Both the position numbers and the translations under genes were made by a program. Shown piece by piece: positions 42,461 to 55,792 of a stretch of DNA of 64,000 nucleotides. The notes beneath the pieces are model-generated. The model had not been told where the DNA came from, made no database searches, and saw only the letters and a program-made list of their open reading frames with translations. Position 1 is the first letter of the stretch. Each line of letters begins with the position of its first letter. Source of the DNA: Strongylocentrotus droebachiensis (taxonomy: Eukaryota > Echinodermata > Echinoidea > Camarodonta > Strongylocentrotidae); assembly GCA_035222895.1 (NCBI GenBank), contig JAVYIG010000701.1, positions 379,501 through 443,500 on the forward strand, in the 5' to 3' direction.

Positions 42461-43690
42461 AAATGACAATATTATTCCAACATCATGGGCAACAGTGTAC
42501 AGTAGTTGCAAATTCCCTTAACATGAATGTGTAATTTTGGGGGATATTCGCGATCATCAAAGTCCGCGGATTTGGAAATAAAAGGTGAATGCATGGTTTT
42601 TGGTTTTGAATTTGAAAAAATGATTATGTTGTTTGATAAAGCAAGACATTTTCCAAAAGGTGTCTTCTTTTCTTTATTGTACAAACATGTCAAAGCTTAC
42701 AAAGTTTACGAAAGGGGAAGTTTTTTCGGTAAACCAAAAGGGGGGTCATATTGGGTGAAAATGTATCCTCTATTTATGGTAAATAGGGGGTGATTTTCGA
42801 CTCCACTGGGAATGATGTCATTTGTACACATCCTTCAATAAGGAGTGCCATCTCCCTTGGGTCACTACTGAAATATATAATGGTAGCCTATTATTATATG
42901 TCCTCTAAAAATAATCGACCCTCCTGATTCAGACACTATTGACAAATTGGAATTCGTTTTATTTTGTGCGTTGGAACAAATGGGAACATTGTTCGCCACT
43001 ACATCACAGAGACATTTTTACCGATTTAGCCAATTTGAATAGCCCATACCTACAGTGATTACAAATTAAAAAATTCATAACCTTTTCATTTATGTCCGAT
43101 TTCATTCCAACTTTCACCGGTCTACTTCTCTGAAATTGTTCTGCTTTCCTCTATATAGAGGAGCTTGCTTTCAAAGTTGGATTTCCTTTTTACCTGCACC
43201 AATTGCATTCCCCGGTTGCATTGTCAATTTCACTTTGATTTTCAGTCCGTTTTCTCCTCTGTGTATCATAATTATAGACTAGACTATAATAAACAATCCG
43301 TGTCTCACTCTTTATCAACCACTTTTCGAGATACTCGTTGATATTTGTTTCCTTCTGAATTCGAAGATTTAGTAGTGTTTAGCATGGTTTAGAACTTTAG
43401 ATCATCATTATTCTGTAACTAAACGAGCCAGAAATCAAGTCATCAAGAAAAGGTTTTCTCATTTTCATTGCATGATGTTAAAGCATATCATCTCTCTACA
43501 TGTATTACAACATGTAACTTAATTAGCACCTGGTTTTTGCATATTTTTCACAAAATTTCAAAAATTACGCAGTTACACTCAATGACAAAAAATAACGCAA
43601 TTATTTTTATTACCTCGGTTTTATTCTAGGTTCCAAATTTACAATTTACAGGTTATAATTACATATTTAGTTTCCATCTTGTCCATAGAG
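42461..43690. other. Intergenic between GH3 genes, no gene seen
   Basis: AT-rich. An open frame at 42527-42793 (88 codons) has no recognisable domain and is considered fortuitous. Confidence 0.5.
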
Positions 43691-43699
43691 ACTCTCAAA

Positions 43700-44225
43700 A
43701 GGTGTGGGATCGAGCCCATGCACGCACTACAACAATGTTCTTCGACAAGACACATATCTACAGTTTCCACTCTTGATCCAGGTGAAGTAAGGCCATTTAA
43801 AAAAAATATACATGTTTAGCGTCCCCGCCCGCTTCCTTTTTGGGGGCCGCCTCCTATTTTTTTTTTTTTTTTTTGAATTTTTTTTTTGAATTTTTTTTTT
43901 TTTTTTTGAAAGAAAAAAACATGAAAAACACTGCTAAAATGGCTCTATTTCTGATTTTAAAAAAAAAAAAATTGTCGGCGGCCATCTTGAAAAAAAATAG
44001 CCCCGACTGTCAGGGAAAATGTACCGAGCGGCCATTTTGAGCGGCCATTTTGAAATAAAAAATAAAAAATAAAAAGGGCCCCCTCCTTCCTATTTTTCGA
44101 AAAAACAGGACGCTAAACATGTTTTTTTTTTTATTTGGCCTAAGTGATCACCTGGTAGGATTCATTCGCCGAAAAGCACTGTCCGCTGGTATAGCGGTTA
44201 CCGGAATCGTTATACTTTCCAAAGC
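43700..44225 (+). mobile_element. Eroded SINE interrupted by a 350-bp MITE
   Basis: SINE fragments GTGTGGGATCGAGCCCATGC (B-box-like), TTCGACAAGACACATATCTA and TTGATCCAGGTGA precede, and CACCTGGTAGGATTCATTCG and CCAAAGCGCTTTC follow, the MITE at 43791-44140. Sequence order matches the SINE at 34193. Confidence 0.65.
43791..44140. mobile_element. MITE with GGCCA-AT-rich-CATGTTTAGCGTCC ends
   Basis: Left GGCCATTTAAAAAAAATATA with CATGTTTAGCGTCC and right GGACGCTAAACATG with TTATTTGGCC are inverted. Inner arms are T-rich and A-rich. AAGT-type flanks are seen on both sides, so the duplication may be 4 bp; uncertain. Confidence 0.75.
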
Positions 44226-44403
44226 GCTTTCAAAATTAAGATCAAACTCGAAGTACAGTTTATTTTCATCCATATTTTCATTTTAGTAAAATTATATAAT
44301 GTAATATATATATAACCATGCACATAAACAATTTTGAAGAGCATAATGGTAATACAAAGATTATTTGATGGAAGCACATTTTGGGAGCCACAATTAGACC
44401 GTT

Positions 44404-44409
44404 TTTATT
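44404..44409 (-). promoter_or_regulatory. Candidate polyadenylation signal of GH3 gene 2
   Basis: AATAAA on the minus strand about 53 nt after the stop codon at 44462. Confidence 0.5.
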
Positions 44410-44461
44410 ATGTGACATGAGTAAGGCCTTTTATCTTAAAACAAAAATTATTTCATAATCA

Positions 44462-44719
44462 TTAGAAAGAACAATCTGAATTTCCATCGTTCCGAGATTG
44501 ACTTATGGAGTTATCCAGCATTAGTTTTAGAGTGGCTGCTGTACGGAGTTTCCTCGGCACCTTGTACTGGTTTGCAGAAGTCGTGCTGTTATCAAGGATC
44601 AAATCATGCAGACGATCAAATGTGCCGGGTTTCACGATGTGCACAACAGGAGGGGCTATGCATCCCTTCTCACGGAACGAGTTGTATGTGAAGGAATGAT
44701 GACAGAGTTCCTCGTCAAC
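44462..44719 (-). CDS. GH3 gene 2 exon 7 (C-terminus)
   Basis: 258 nt to TAA, acceptor ATCGACAG. Encodes VDEELCHHSFTYNSFREKGC, PPVVHIVKPGTFDRLHDL and YKVPRKLRT, with its own divergent end (SRNDGNSDCSF). Confidence 0.93.
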   Translation of the reverse strand, partial: VDEELCHHSFTYNSFREKGCIAPPVVHIVKPGTFDRLHDLILDNSTTSANQYKVPRKLRTAATLKLMLDNSISQSRNDGNSDCSF

Positions 44720-47700
44720 CTGTCGATAAAAAGGTTCAGTCAATAAAACTTGAAATCCATTCTAGATATGATGGCATCCTGTTCCTGAACAAACCTTGCA
44801 GACATTTTCCCACCATGGGCAGGATATGACTGTCTGTTTATTGAATGGACCAACAAACACATTTCGGGTGTCTAAATGGGAGATGTGACTACAAAATCGA
44901 AAATCACATTTTTGTTCCCAGCTACTGAGGTTTGGATAATGAGAGCCCTCCAATACCCCAGTCTCACCGATGAGACCGACATCAGATCACACCGACGACG
45001 GACCGAAAAAAAAAGAATTACATTACCCCGCTTGGCAGAGAAGACGGTTTAAGGTCGATTCGATCGGTTGTGAGACTGAAGTGCCACATTTTGTACCTTT
45101 CCCTTTGATAGTTCTTTGTTATTTATTTACCGGAAACCCATTAAAATAATTCTCGTTGTTTTAATTTTTTTATTATATTGGACGTCTTCATGAAATAAAG
45201 TACTTGATAATTGTAAACTAAGTTGCCTTGAGCTTAAATACTTTCTTTAACCTGGTTTTCAATGAATTTACAATTCTCTATTAGTTTTGCTCATGATATT
45301 TTTTCTTTTATTTGAATGAAGAATTGGGGATAAGAACAATTTTGCTTACTTTATTGAGAGGGATATCAGCCAAAGAATCTTCATCTGGTGTTGGATCTAA
45401 CTCCAGGAAGACGATGTAATATGGGTGAAGGTCCTGGCTAGGTTTCACTGTACAAGAGCCAAAGGGAAAAATAGGTTTGAAAAACGATTCAACAATCTTA
45501 CATTTCATTGAAAGTCATTCAATTGTGTATAATTTTGGCTCAGAAAACAAGAAAAATATCACAGAAAATTTAAAGAAACTTGATCAACGCCTAGCGAAGG
45601 ATCAATGTTTGAATTTTCAATAACAACGAAAAGAATTTTACTCGTAACGCAGTATAAATAAATTGGGAATCACAAATAGAGGAAGTGTTTTTAATAAAGG
45701 AATTCCGTTTAATAACATTGTTAAAGATAAACTCCAGTTCTGGTAAAAAAAAGAAAATTAATTCTCACAGAATCAAACGAAACTTAACTGAATGTTCCAG
45801 ATTACAAATAAATGACATGTGCCAAACAATTTTGGAAGAAAATGTATACTGGCTGAGTAATGAGCATAGAATGACAAGGAAATGAAGGTAGTACTAGCCC
45901 CGACACCATGAATGTAGTCCCATATATAGCTTTCTGTGTACAGTGCTTGTTACTTTACCAAGACTCGGCCAAATTTATTATGATTTTGATGACTCCAGAA
46001 CCTTGCACTGCACACCAATACTTACATGCTACGTCAGTGGCGAACGCAGGATTTTTTCAAGGGGGGGGGGGGTTAAAATCGGGCCCAAAATTTCGCAACG
46101 ACTCAGCCAGCCGCTGAATAAGCGGGGGGGGGGGGGGGGGTAAGAGGACACTTTTTTTTTTAGGTCTCGAAATTTGACAATTTGACATTTTGTTCCGTTG
46201 GGGGGGGGTGACCTTTTTTAGGTCAGCCATTGGAATATTTTTTTTTTTTTTTTTTTTTTTAATTCAAAAGGGGGAGGGGGGTTTGCCAAAAAACATACAC
46301 ATACAAAAAACTCGAGGGGGAGGGGTTTAACCCCCCCCCCCACCTGCGTACGCGCCTGTACTACATGATCAACTGTTTCTGATCCATTCCACACCTTTTC
46401 TTTCACAATGCAACCGCATTACCAGAACTCACCTTTATCTTTAACATTTTTTTTAAATATTTTTTTTTGGTTTTAGTTGATTTGTTTTGGATTTCATACT
46501 TTCGCCGTAATTCAGCGCAATTTCACATGTACTTTACAACATTCTCATTCATAAGCTTTAGTTCTCAGCTATACTGGAGTTGTATTTCTTACCAAGTTGT
46601 TCGAGTAGTGTACTCTCTGCCACAGCGTAAGATCTTAGCGTCACATTGGGATAGTGACCCACTGCAGCTCCTATGGCGTCTTGTACTGTACTTTGGTCAA
46701 CCTTCTCGTTACGGACATTCAGGATTTGACCAGATCTGAAAGCAATTTCAATATTCGAAACATATTTATTTCCCTCTTATACATGTATCAAATAAATAGA
46801 AATACAACGTTACATTAACAGTAACTTATTGCGCGTGAATATCAAGGGTATTCTACATTTGATATACCAGGGGCGAAGAAGGAGGCAATCATTTCCTAAA
46901 AATTCGTTGGACGAGGCTTGTAACGGGGTCGCAAGACAATAACGACATAATTACATAATAATATAATCACAAATGACTTTTTAATTACCTGTACATGAAT
47001 TCCACCACAGGGGTAGTGCTATGGTATCGTCTAACCCTGATGACGTCACCATATCGAAATCTATAGAAACCAGACATCTGGGTGACGACGATCTCGTAGA
47101 CGCCTCCGACTTGGAGCTCGTCGATGAAGAGTGTCTCCGGCTGATCTTCGTTTCTATGAAGAAGAAAAAAGGGATCTGTTGGGCCAGTTGTTGGATCACA
47201 TACAAATTGTAAGAGCATTCCAACTTTACTGAATCTATTAAGCAAAGATTCTAATCAGCTCCTGTTCAACTAAAATGATCCAAGAGTTTGATAATTTTGT
47301 TTCAAACAGATGCCTGTATTTGTACAGAACGCATATCACTCAAAAGTTGTTGGTTTAAGTTTTCTGGAACCTATATTTGATTGATTTTTTATTGGTTCAT
47401 TACTCAAAAGCTTTACTCAAGAGCTTTGTCACAGATGATTGAGTTGAATAAACTACTGTAGAAAACAAATGGTATGTCTATATTTTAACTTTCGGAGTGA
47501 CGAATCTTCGTTCATGTTTTTAAATATCCCGGCAGTTATTCTGTTTTCGATCAAACTATGTGCATATGAAGAACAAAAAATATTCTCATAGGTCATCGAT
47601 CATGTTGAAGATTACTATGTTATACCTCAGTCATCCCGCAAAAGATACTTAAAACCAATCCATAACTGGGCCATTTCGTGATTAATTTAATTTTTTGACA

Positions 47701-50700
47701 GTGTATTGACGGTCTGGTGTCGCTTAATTATGTCAATGTGTGACTTGGGTATAACTACTATAAGCGTTTCATCATTACTAACATGTGAGCTTCTGGAATG
47801 AACTCCATGACAGAGAGAGATGGCAAGAGAACGTATTCATCCTTCCCATGATGCCTTGGCCAGATGTCAACACCGATCACCCCCTCAGTCGCAGCAAATA
47901 GAAAACCAAAGAGTGGTAAACCTGATAGCAAAGAACAGAAAAGAACGAAAAATAAGCCAGTTTGTAGATAAAGGTCATTATTTGTGTACAAAATTATAAA
48001 ACCAACGGAGACAAATACTGAAAACGTGCTCATGAAATTTATGAAATCTTTATTCATTTATGCACCAACGGTCCACTTTATGATATACAGGTGGAAGTAT
48101 ACTTCTCAAGCTGATAAACAAAAGGAATTCATGAAGCCCTACCCCCCCCCCCCCCGTCACTTTGGCAGTGTTTACTCTAAAATTCTCAAAGTGGAAATTC
48201 TCAAATATTAAAAGACCTGTGGATATTTGACGTCATTTGTACATTGTGCTAACTATGAACTGTTCTTTTAGCGGAGGTGTCGTCATATTACATTGGTTCC
48301 TTCACTTGTGTTTCAATCCAAGGGTTGAGGGTTCTAATTCCAGTCCGGCACTAAATAAATGTTCTTTGGCAAGATATTAAAAAATGTCAAAAGGCCGCGA
48401 GAACGACAAGTCGGTCTCGCGGCTGTCAGTCTCGTTGGCCTTCTGATAACTTTTCTGAAGGTCCACTGGACCGCGACCTGAGGGACATTTCGATTTGCAC
48501 GTCGACATACTTGTGGACTGCTATACGTGCAAATTGAAAAGTTCCTATTGTCGGTGTCGTGGGTTGTCAGTCTGGTGAGTTGTCGGTCTCATGAACCGTC
48601 GACATCGTAGGGTGTAGCCTATGATACCTTTCGATTACTAATTACACATCTGCACCTTTAACATATGAATTCAGCAGCTCATCTTTAAGGCCGGTGGAAT
48701 CAATCGCTTGTACGTGTTTCATGTAAGGCCAAACTCTTTTCATGATGCCTTCGAAACCCTTCTCGAACTCTCTCTTCAGCTCTGCCGCTCTCTCCGGATC
48801 GCCACCACCCATCTCCCTGACGAGGACTTGATGAATCTCTGGAGGAACATTCGTAGTCGTCACCGTCCCGAGCTCGATGTCCCGGATGATGTCGGGCCAG
48901 CGTTGCTCGACCATCCGCATAGCCAACATCAGGTTTGAGGTAAAGTTACAGGACATGTTGCGGAGATTCCGATCCCGAAACCCGAAGAGAAGGTGTACAT
49001 ATACAGAGTCCTGAGGATCCTTGATTCGGAAACCCTCTGCTGGGGTAGAGTACAGGACTAAAAGACGTCTATTCGATGCGTTTTTCATGGATGCAGGACC
49101 CATAAGAATACCCGCCTCCGAATACCTGATTTTCGGCGCCGTATAGATTGTCATTTCTCGCTGGAGGAAGCCTACACCGAATTCCTTCAGACGAAGATCT
49201 ATGGCTAGACCCACAATTTCGTGATACATTTTTCTGAAGGATTTGCCGAAAGGCATCATCTTGGACTTCCCAGTGGTGCCTGAAGTAAGAGCAAACCTCT
49301 CAACGCGTTCAGCCGTTAGAACACCCTCCTCACCTTTCGCCATACGATCTACGTATGGCCTGTAACGTTCGTAAGTCGTCAAAGGATGCTTCTTCCTAAG
49401 GTCCGCCATTGATGTGACAGAACTCAGTCCAAAATCCTGTGCGTAGTCTGTTTGGCCATTGGCCTTGATGATAGCTATCAAGTAGTCTTCTTGAGACTTT
49501 CGAGCATTCTTCCATGATTCTGTGAACCTCCTGACCTTTCCATGACGAGTGTAGACCAACAGTAACATGAGGATGACCTGTGTGTAGGCTGAGGGGATAC
49601 AATGGCCGTAGGATATCGGTAGGGTAGTCATCCATGACGTCAGAATAGCCACAAAGACGCATGCGACTCCGAGGATTCCTACAAAAAGGAAAACAAAGAG
49701 GAATAATATGAAAAATATAAAATACTTTCATTCTGTAAAGGATTTAAATGGGATCTCCAGCCTGTAACATGCCACTAATCATACTAATGTCGTGAAACTT
49801 TGGGGTGCTTTCTTTTCAATTGATAATTAAATCATAGATTTTTAAGTATAATTCATTTAGGTCTGTCCTTCCCTTAGATAATTCTCAGTTGATTATTTTT
49901 ATATTTGTCGACTGTAGCCTTAAACAACAGAAGATGCGACAATCACAAATCTGGAGCAAGTTCCTGTATTGACTATATAGGTAAGAAGACGAAAAAATCG
50001 GGAAAACACACGCAGGCCTAATAAAATGCTTACAAAAGACTTGTAAATGGTTCACAAGACCAAATATCGGAAGTAAAAGGTTTTGGTCTCCTATATGAGT
50101 ATATAGTTTGAAATAGCCAAACTACGTTTTCATCATGACACGATTTCATTCACGGCCTATACCCATTATACACAGTGCGTCATGTCGCAGACTTTGACGG
50201 GCCACATGAGAGTGACATCGAGAGAAAAAAAATGTCTTCAAAATTAACATTGCAAACATTATTTTGAATCACTGGCGAATGAGCTAATAGCCTTCATAGG
50301 TCTGTGTATCGTATAAATATATTAATGGAGATAGGCGTACGGAATTTTTTCCAAGGCTATGTTGATTCTTCCTGCTTAAATGTCAAATGTATATGTTTAC
50401 ACAGTCAAGTAAGTTTTATTCAATTGTGTTTCTCAGGGCTGGTTACGTAATAATTCTCCTTCATGACGTAATCCATTTCATGCATTGCACTGCTACTTTC
50501 AGCATTGTAGTCTGGATCCTTGATTGTACCTGTGTCAGTGAAGCAGTCAATAAATGGGAAAGTTTTCTTATGAATGTTGTTAATCGCCATATGCCTATCA
50601 GAAGCAAGAAAATGAGGGATAAGAAGTCCCCATGGATGAATTCAGATATTTTTTAATTGATCAGAGAAAGGAATAAATTAAAACAAAAAAGCTTGGAAAA

Positions 50701-53700
50701 ATAAAGATGAGAAAAAGATGAAAGAATACAGAAAATTAAGAAACAAAGTTACTTTTGAAATTAAGAAAAGAAAGAAGAAATATTACTCTGAACAATTATT
50801 AAAATTTATTTAAAGTAAATGCTGGTAGCACCTGAAAGGTGTTAAAATCATTATTACCTTGTAATAATAGTTTAAAAAAATATATTTCAAACCGATAAAG
50901 AAGAATTGTTTGAACAAATTGAAAATTTTAATGAGTACTTTGCGAACGTTGGAAAACTTTAAGCATCTGCAATTCCAAGCACACATAGATCTGTTTTTTT
51001 ATCGAGAGTGTCATAGTGTATTTGCATTTCATTTTGGACTAATATCAGAAGAAAATGTTTTGAAAGAAGTTAAACTATTGAAAAATAAATCTTCGTGAGG
51101 AATCTCTGTACAGCTATTGAAGTTGTCGGCTCCTGTTATAATTCCATCTTTAACATAATTGTTTAATAAATCACTGCTAGATTGTGTTTATCCTAAACAA
51201 TTTAAAACTGCTAAAGTGATACCATTATTTAAGTCAGGAAACAAAGATGATCCTTCTAATTTTAGACCCATATCCATTTTACCATCCGTCTCAAAAATTC
51301 TTGAAAGACTAATATGCAATCAACTATGAAAGAAAAGAAAGAAAGAAATTGTATATGAAAGAATACAATATACTTTGCGCCGAGCAATCATGTTTCAGGC
51401 AAAAGCATTCGACTGTAACATCTTTATTGAAAGTCACCGATGATTGGTTGCAAGCATTGGATGGAGGCCTTTATACTGGTGCTATGTTTTTTGATCTGAA
51501 AAAGGCGTTTGATACTGTGGACGTTCAAATACTTGTAAAAAAAAAAACTTTCCAGCATTGGTGTTTCGAGGGACACATTACCTTGGTTCGAAAGTTACTT
51601 GTATAACCGTAAGATGTGTACCTGTATTGATTCTGCTACATCAAACATATTTTAGATATAGATTATGGAGTTTCTCAAGGGTCCATACCCTATTTTATTT
51701 ACTATTTATATAAATGATCTGGTGAAACAAGTAAACAAAATTGTAAATTGCATCTATATGCAGATGATACTGTGCATTTTTTTCTCATAAAAGTGATGAT
51801 ATTGTTGAAAAAAATATTAATTTCGATCTACGTAAAATACATAGCTGGCTATGCTGTAATAAACTCAGTCTTAACGTTGACAAAACCCTTTGTATGATAT
51901 TTGGAACTTTTACTATGTACATGCATTTCTTTGTATTTTTTGTTTTAATATCGTAATATGGAAAATAAATACCAAAACCAATACCACGGAATACAGATGG
52001 GTGGCATGCGTATTAACAACATCGGAACTGCAAATGACATCACCCTCATGAAACTCGTATTTGAAAATTTCAAAATACTGAAAATATGCTCATCTGACCT
52101 TAAAGGATAGTCCACCCCAGGATTTTCTTTAGCTGACGATATAGACCTAATAATACCATGAAGAATGATACAAGTCTCATTAAAATCCATGATCACATAA
52201 CGAAGATATATCGACTTTTTTATCGAAAATCAGCCGCCCCCCAAATGCAAATGCGTTACATGGGCATGAAACGATTGTGACGTATGTTGCGAGCTGCCTT
52301 CTTATTTCGGAGACATTCACTTTCGCTTTCATTCGTCGTGTCAGTGCGATAACAGTGTACCGCGAGCGAAAGTGAATGTCTGCGAAATAAGAAGGCAGCT
52401 CGCAACATACGTCACAATTTCGATACTATCGGTTATTTTTTGGCGATCGTTTTTTGCCCATGTAACGCATTTGCATTTGGGGGGCGGCTGATTTTCGATA
52501 AAAAAGTCGATATATCTTCGTTATGTGATCATGGATTTTAATGAGACTTGTATCATTCTTCATGGTATTATTAGGTCTATATCGTCAGCTAAAAAAAATC
52601 CTGGGGTGGACTTTCCCTTTAACATTTATTAGGGGGTTCGTCCCTCCCCCCCCCCCGCCCGCCCTCCCCATAATCTGAAATGACATGATTTTTCCTCACT
52701 TTTATGTAAATTATACTTTTTTGGGGCGTTTGTTGGACAATGACGAATTCCCAAATTTACAGTCAGGCAAAAATATGTTTATTTAGAAGCCTATATGTCA
52801 GGGCCCATGGAACAGCGGGACTCGCTTTTTTTGAAAAAACATTGTTTGAAACAACATGTTAAAGAGAAATAGAAAGAAAGAAAGAATAGTGACCTGAGTT
52901 ATCAAAATATGCTCATCTGACCTTAATTAAAATATGACTAAAACCCGTGAGCTTGCGGGGGCTCTGCCCCCTGGATGCTCATCTCAGTGACCTAAATTTA
53001 ATTCCTACCCCCCCCCCCCCCAAAGCTTCCGGGGGCTCTCTCTGGGGGCTCCCCAAACGTTTTTGCTCATTAGCCTAATAGGTCCTACACCAGTGGTGAT
53101 ACCAACGGAATACAGATTTTCCCTCGAATTTCGTCCCCCCCCCCTGTTTTCTTATATGTCTCTCTCTCTCTCCCTCTTTCTCTCTCTCTCTTTTCTTCTT
53201 CTCAGTCTTCTCTCTCTCTCTTGTTTTGATTATTTGTCACTTCCTCTCTCTTTCGGCAGTTCTAATATACACAATAATTGAAACTGGTCATGAAAAGAAA
53301 TCATCGCCCCTGATGGAGACACAATCTTTCATGCAAATACACACTATGTTTGAGCTGACATTCTTTTCTTTTCATGTGGTTTGGAGGCGGTGTACTCAGA
53401 TTTGGTTTGGACTAGTCCTGTAGAAGTTTTTCAGACCTGGAAAAGTTGATAAGTACAAGTTTTTTTTTTGATTTGTGTTCTAGATGGGTATTGAAGTAAA
53501 TTCAGCTTGGTTGCCAGCTTGGCAACCTTGAGCAACTTTTTTAATAGCCATATTAGCATAATCATCTAATTAGCATATGTGCAATATGTAATAATGTTGC
53601 TAATCTCAATCCAGGAAGCCTGAAAACATGGATAATACGACTTTTCAAGGGTTTTCTATGACGAGGAATTCATTTATGACACCAGTTTTTTATTCCAAGT

Positions 53701-55758
53701 AATGCAATTGTCTTAAACAGCATAATTAGCATAATTATGTACAATGTATGGACTTCATTGTCATGGACTTCATTATCCATGTTTTCAGTCTTCCTGGATT
53801 AAGATTACCACCATTATTACATATTGCACATACAGTGTATATGCTAATTAAGCTAATTATACTAAATCTACATGGAATATCTTCTCATGAATCAATGTGT
53901 AGTATTTCAAAAGTGATTTACAATGTCGCATTGCATCAGTTTTAGGCTTTATAGATAAACAATGACGATGAAGTCCATATATCGTACATATGCTAGTTGG
54001 CTCATTATGCTATTAAAGACAATTGCATTACTTAAACATAAATAATAGTGACATAAATGAATTCCTCGTCATGGAAAATCGTTGAAAAGTCACATTCTCC
54101 CTGTTTTCAGGCTTCCTGGATTAAGATTAGCAACATTATTACATACTGCACATATATGCTAATTAGATGATTATGCTAATTAGGCTAATTATACCACATA
54201 TACATGAAATATCTTCTCATGAATTAATGATTAGTCTTTCAAAAGTGATTTACAATGTTGCATTGCACCATTTTTAGACTTTATAGATAAACAATGACAA
54301 TGAAGTCCATACATTGTACATAATTATGCTAATTATGCTGTTTAAGACAATTGCATTACTTGGAATAAAAAACTGGTGTCATAAATGAATTCCTCGTCAT
54401 AGAAAACCCTTGAAAAGTCGTATTATCCATGTTTTCAGGCTTCCTGGATTCAGATTAGCAACATTATTACATATTGCACAATTATGCTAATTATATGATT
54501 ATGCTAATATGGCTATTAAAAAAGTTGCTCAAGGTTGCCAAGCTGGCAACCAAGCTGAATTTACTTCAATACCCATCTAGAACACAAATCAACAAAAAAA
54601 CCTTGTACTTATCAACTTTTCCAGGTCATGTACATGGCATATGGTACCGTCTACTGGACTAGACGGCGGTGTGCCGCTGAAGCATCAAAAACACTACTCA
54701 TTTTTAAGGGTCATTTGGGGGATTTTTCCCGAAATAAAGCCCATTTTCCACAATTTTCGGATGTTTTGGCAAACACCCCCAAAACACCCGAAAATCTTGA
54801 AAAAACGGACCCATTTTAAATGGTATTTTTTGTTTAAAATGGGGCCCATGTTTAGGTAATTTTTGTGAAAAAGTTACCCATTAGAGCGACACCCCCCGTA
54901 TGTCTTAATATGTGAGTACCCCCCCCCCCCCGGGCTTTTCTTTTTTCTTCTTCCTGTAAATCTTTAAAAGTTTATTTCTCAGTATGCGTATTAACCAATA
55001 ACTTCGTATTACACACTTTTCAAATCTGAAAACGAATGAATCCTGCAATTGTTTTCTAATAAGCTGAAACTCGAGTGTCGGATTCTATTGTGAGTATTAT
55101 GTTTACAAAGTCTGTCAATTTTATTCAATTGTGTTTCTCAGGGCTGGTTACGTAATAATTCTCCTTCATGACGTAGATCAATTTCATGCATTGCACTGCT
55201 ACTTTCAGCATTGTAGTCTGGATCGACCACGTATTAGAACTGGGTTATATCAATTCAATGTTTCCTTGTATAGTTTATGCTCTATTATGGTGAATGGAAA
55301 GATAACCGAATGGAACTTTGATGTCATAACCGTCTGGGGTAAGACAAGGCGGCCTCTTCTCTCCAAGTCGCTTCAACTTATTCCTGGAATATGTGATGAA
55401 GGACATCCCAAAAATAGATAGTGAACTCGTATTTGAAAATCTCCAAATCTCAACAAATGAACTGGAGAAGGCATGTAAAAGATGGGGAATTAAAATCAAT
55501 GCTACAAAATGCAAAGTCATTACAGAGGACCAACAAGATTTCACTAAACAACACCAACATTGAGAAAGTGGATAAACTTGTTTACTCGGCAGCACAGTTC
55601 CTTCCATAGAAGATGAGTAATAAGACTGGCTGCTTGGGCATAAACTGACATCCACTTTGGATGTGTTTTGCATCCAATCATGATTATATAGACTGTTTTA
55701 GATATAGAATAACATTCATAATTATTACAAAGTTTGTTCCTTTCCTCCCAATTGAATA

Positions 55759-55792
<34 letters not shown>

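Larger units (their letters stand above)
50392..53380. repeat. Left copy of a segmental duplication of the GH3 gene 2 5' region
   Basis: Three blocks occur in the same order in 55100-56310: TTATTCAATTGTGTTTCTCAGGGC... (50415-50520), GAACTCGTATTTGAAAAT-like RTE sequence (52045-52068), and CTCTCTTTCGGCAGTTCTAA with ATGCAAATACA-TGTTTGAGCTGAC (53243-53360). In this copy they are spread apart by a LINE, a TTAA fold-back and other insertions, and exon 1 is missing. Confidence 0.65.

Noticed and set aside
50520..51930. Possible domesticated reverse transcriptase gene
   Set aside because: Several stops and frameshifts, no splice structure and no gene context; an ordinary dead LINE.
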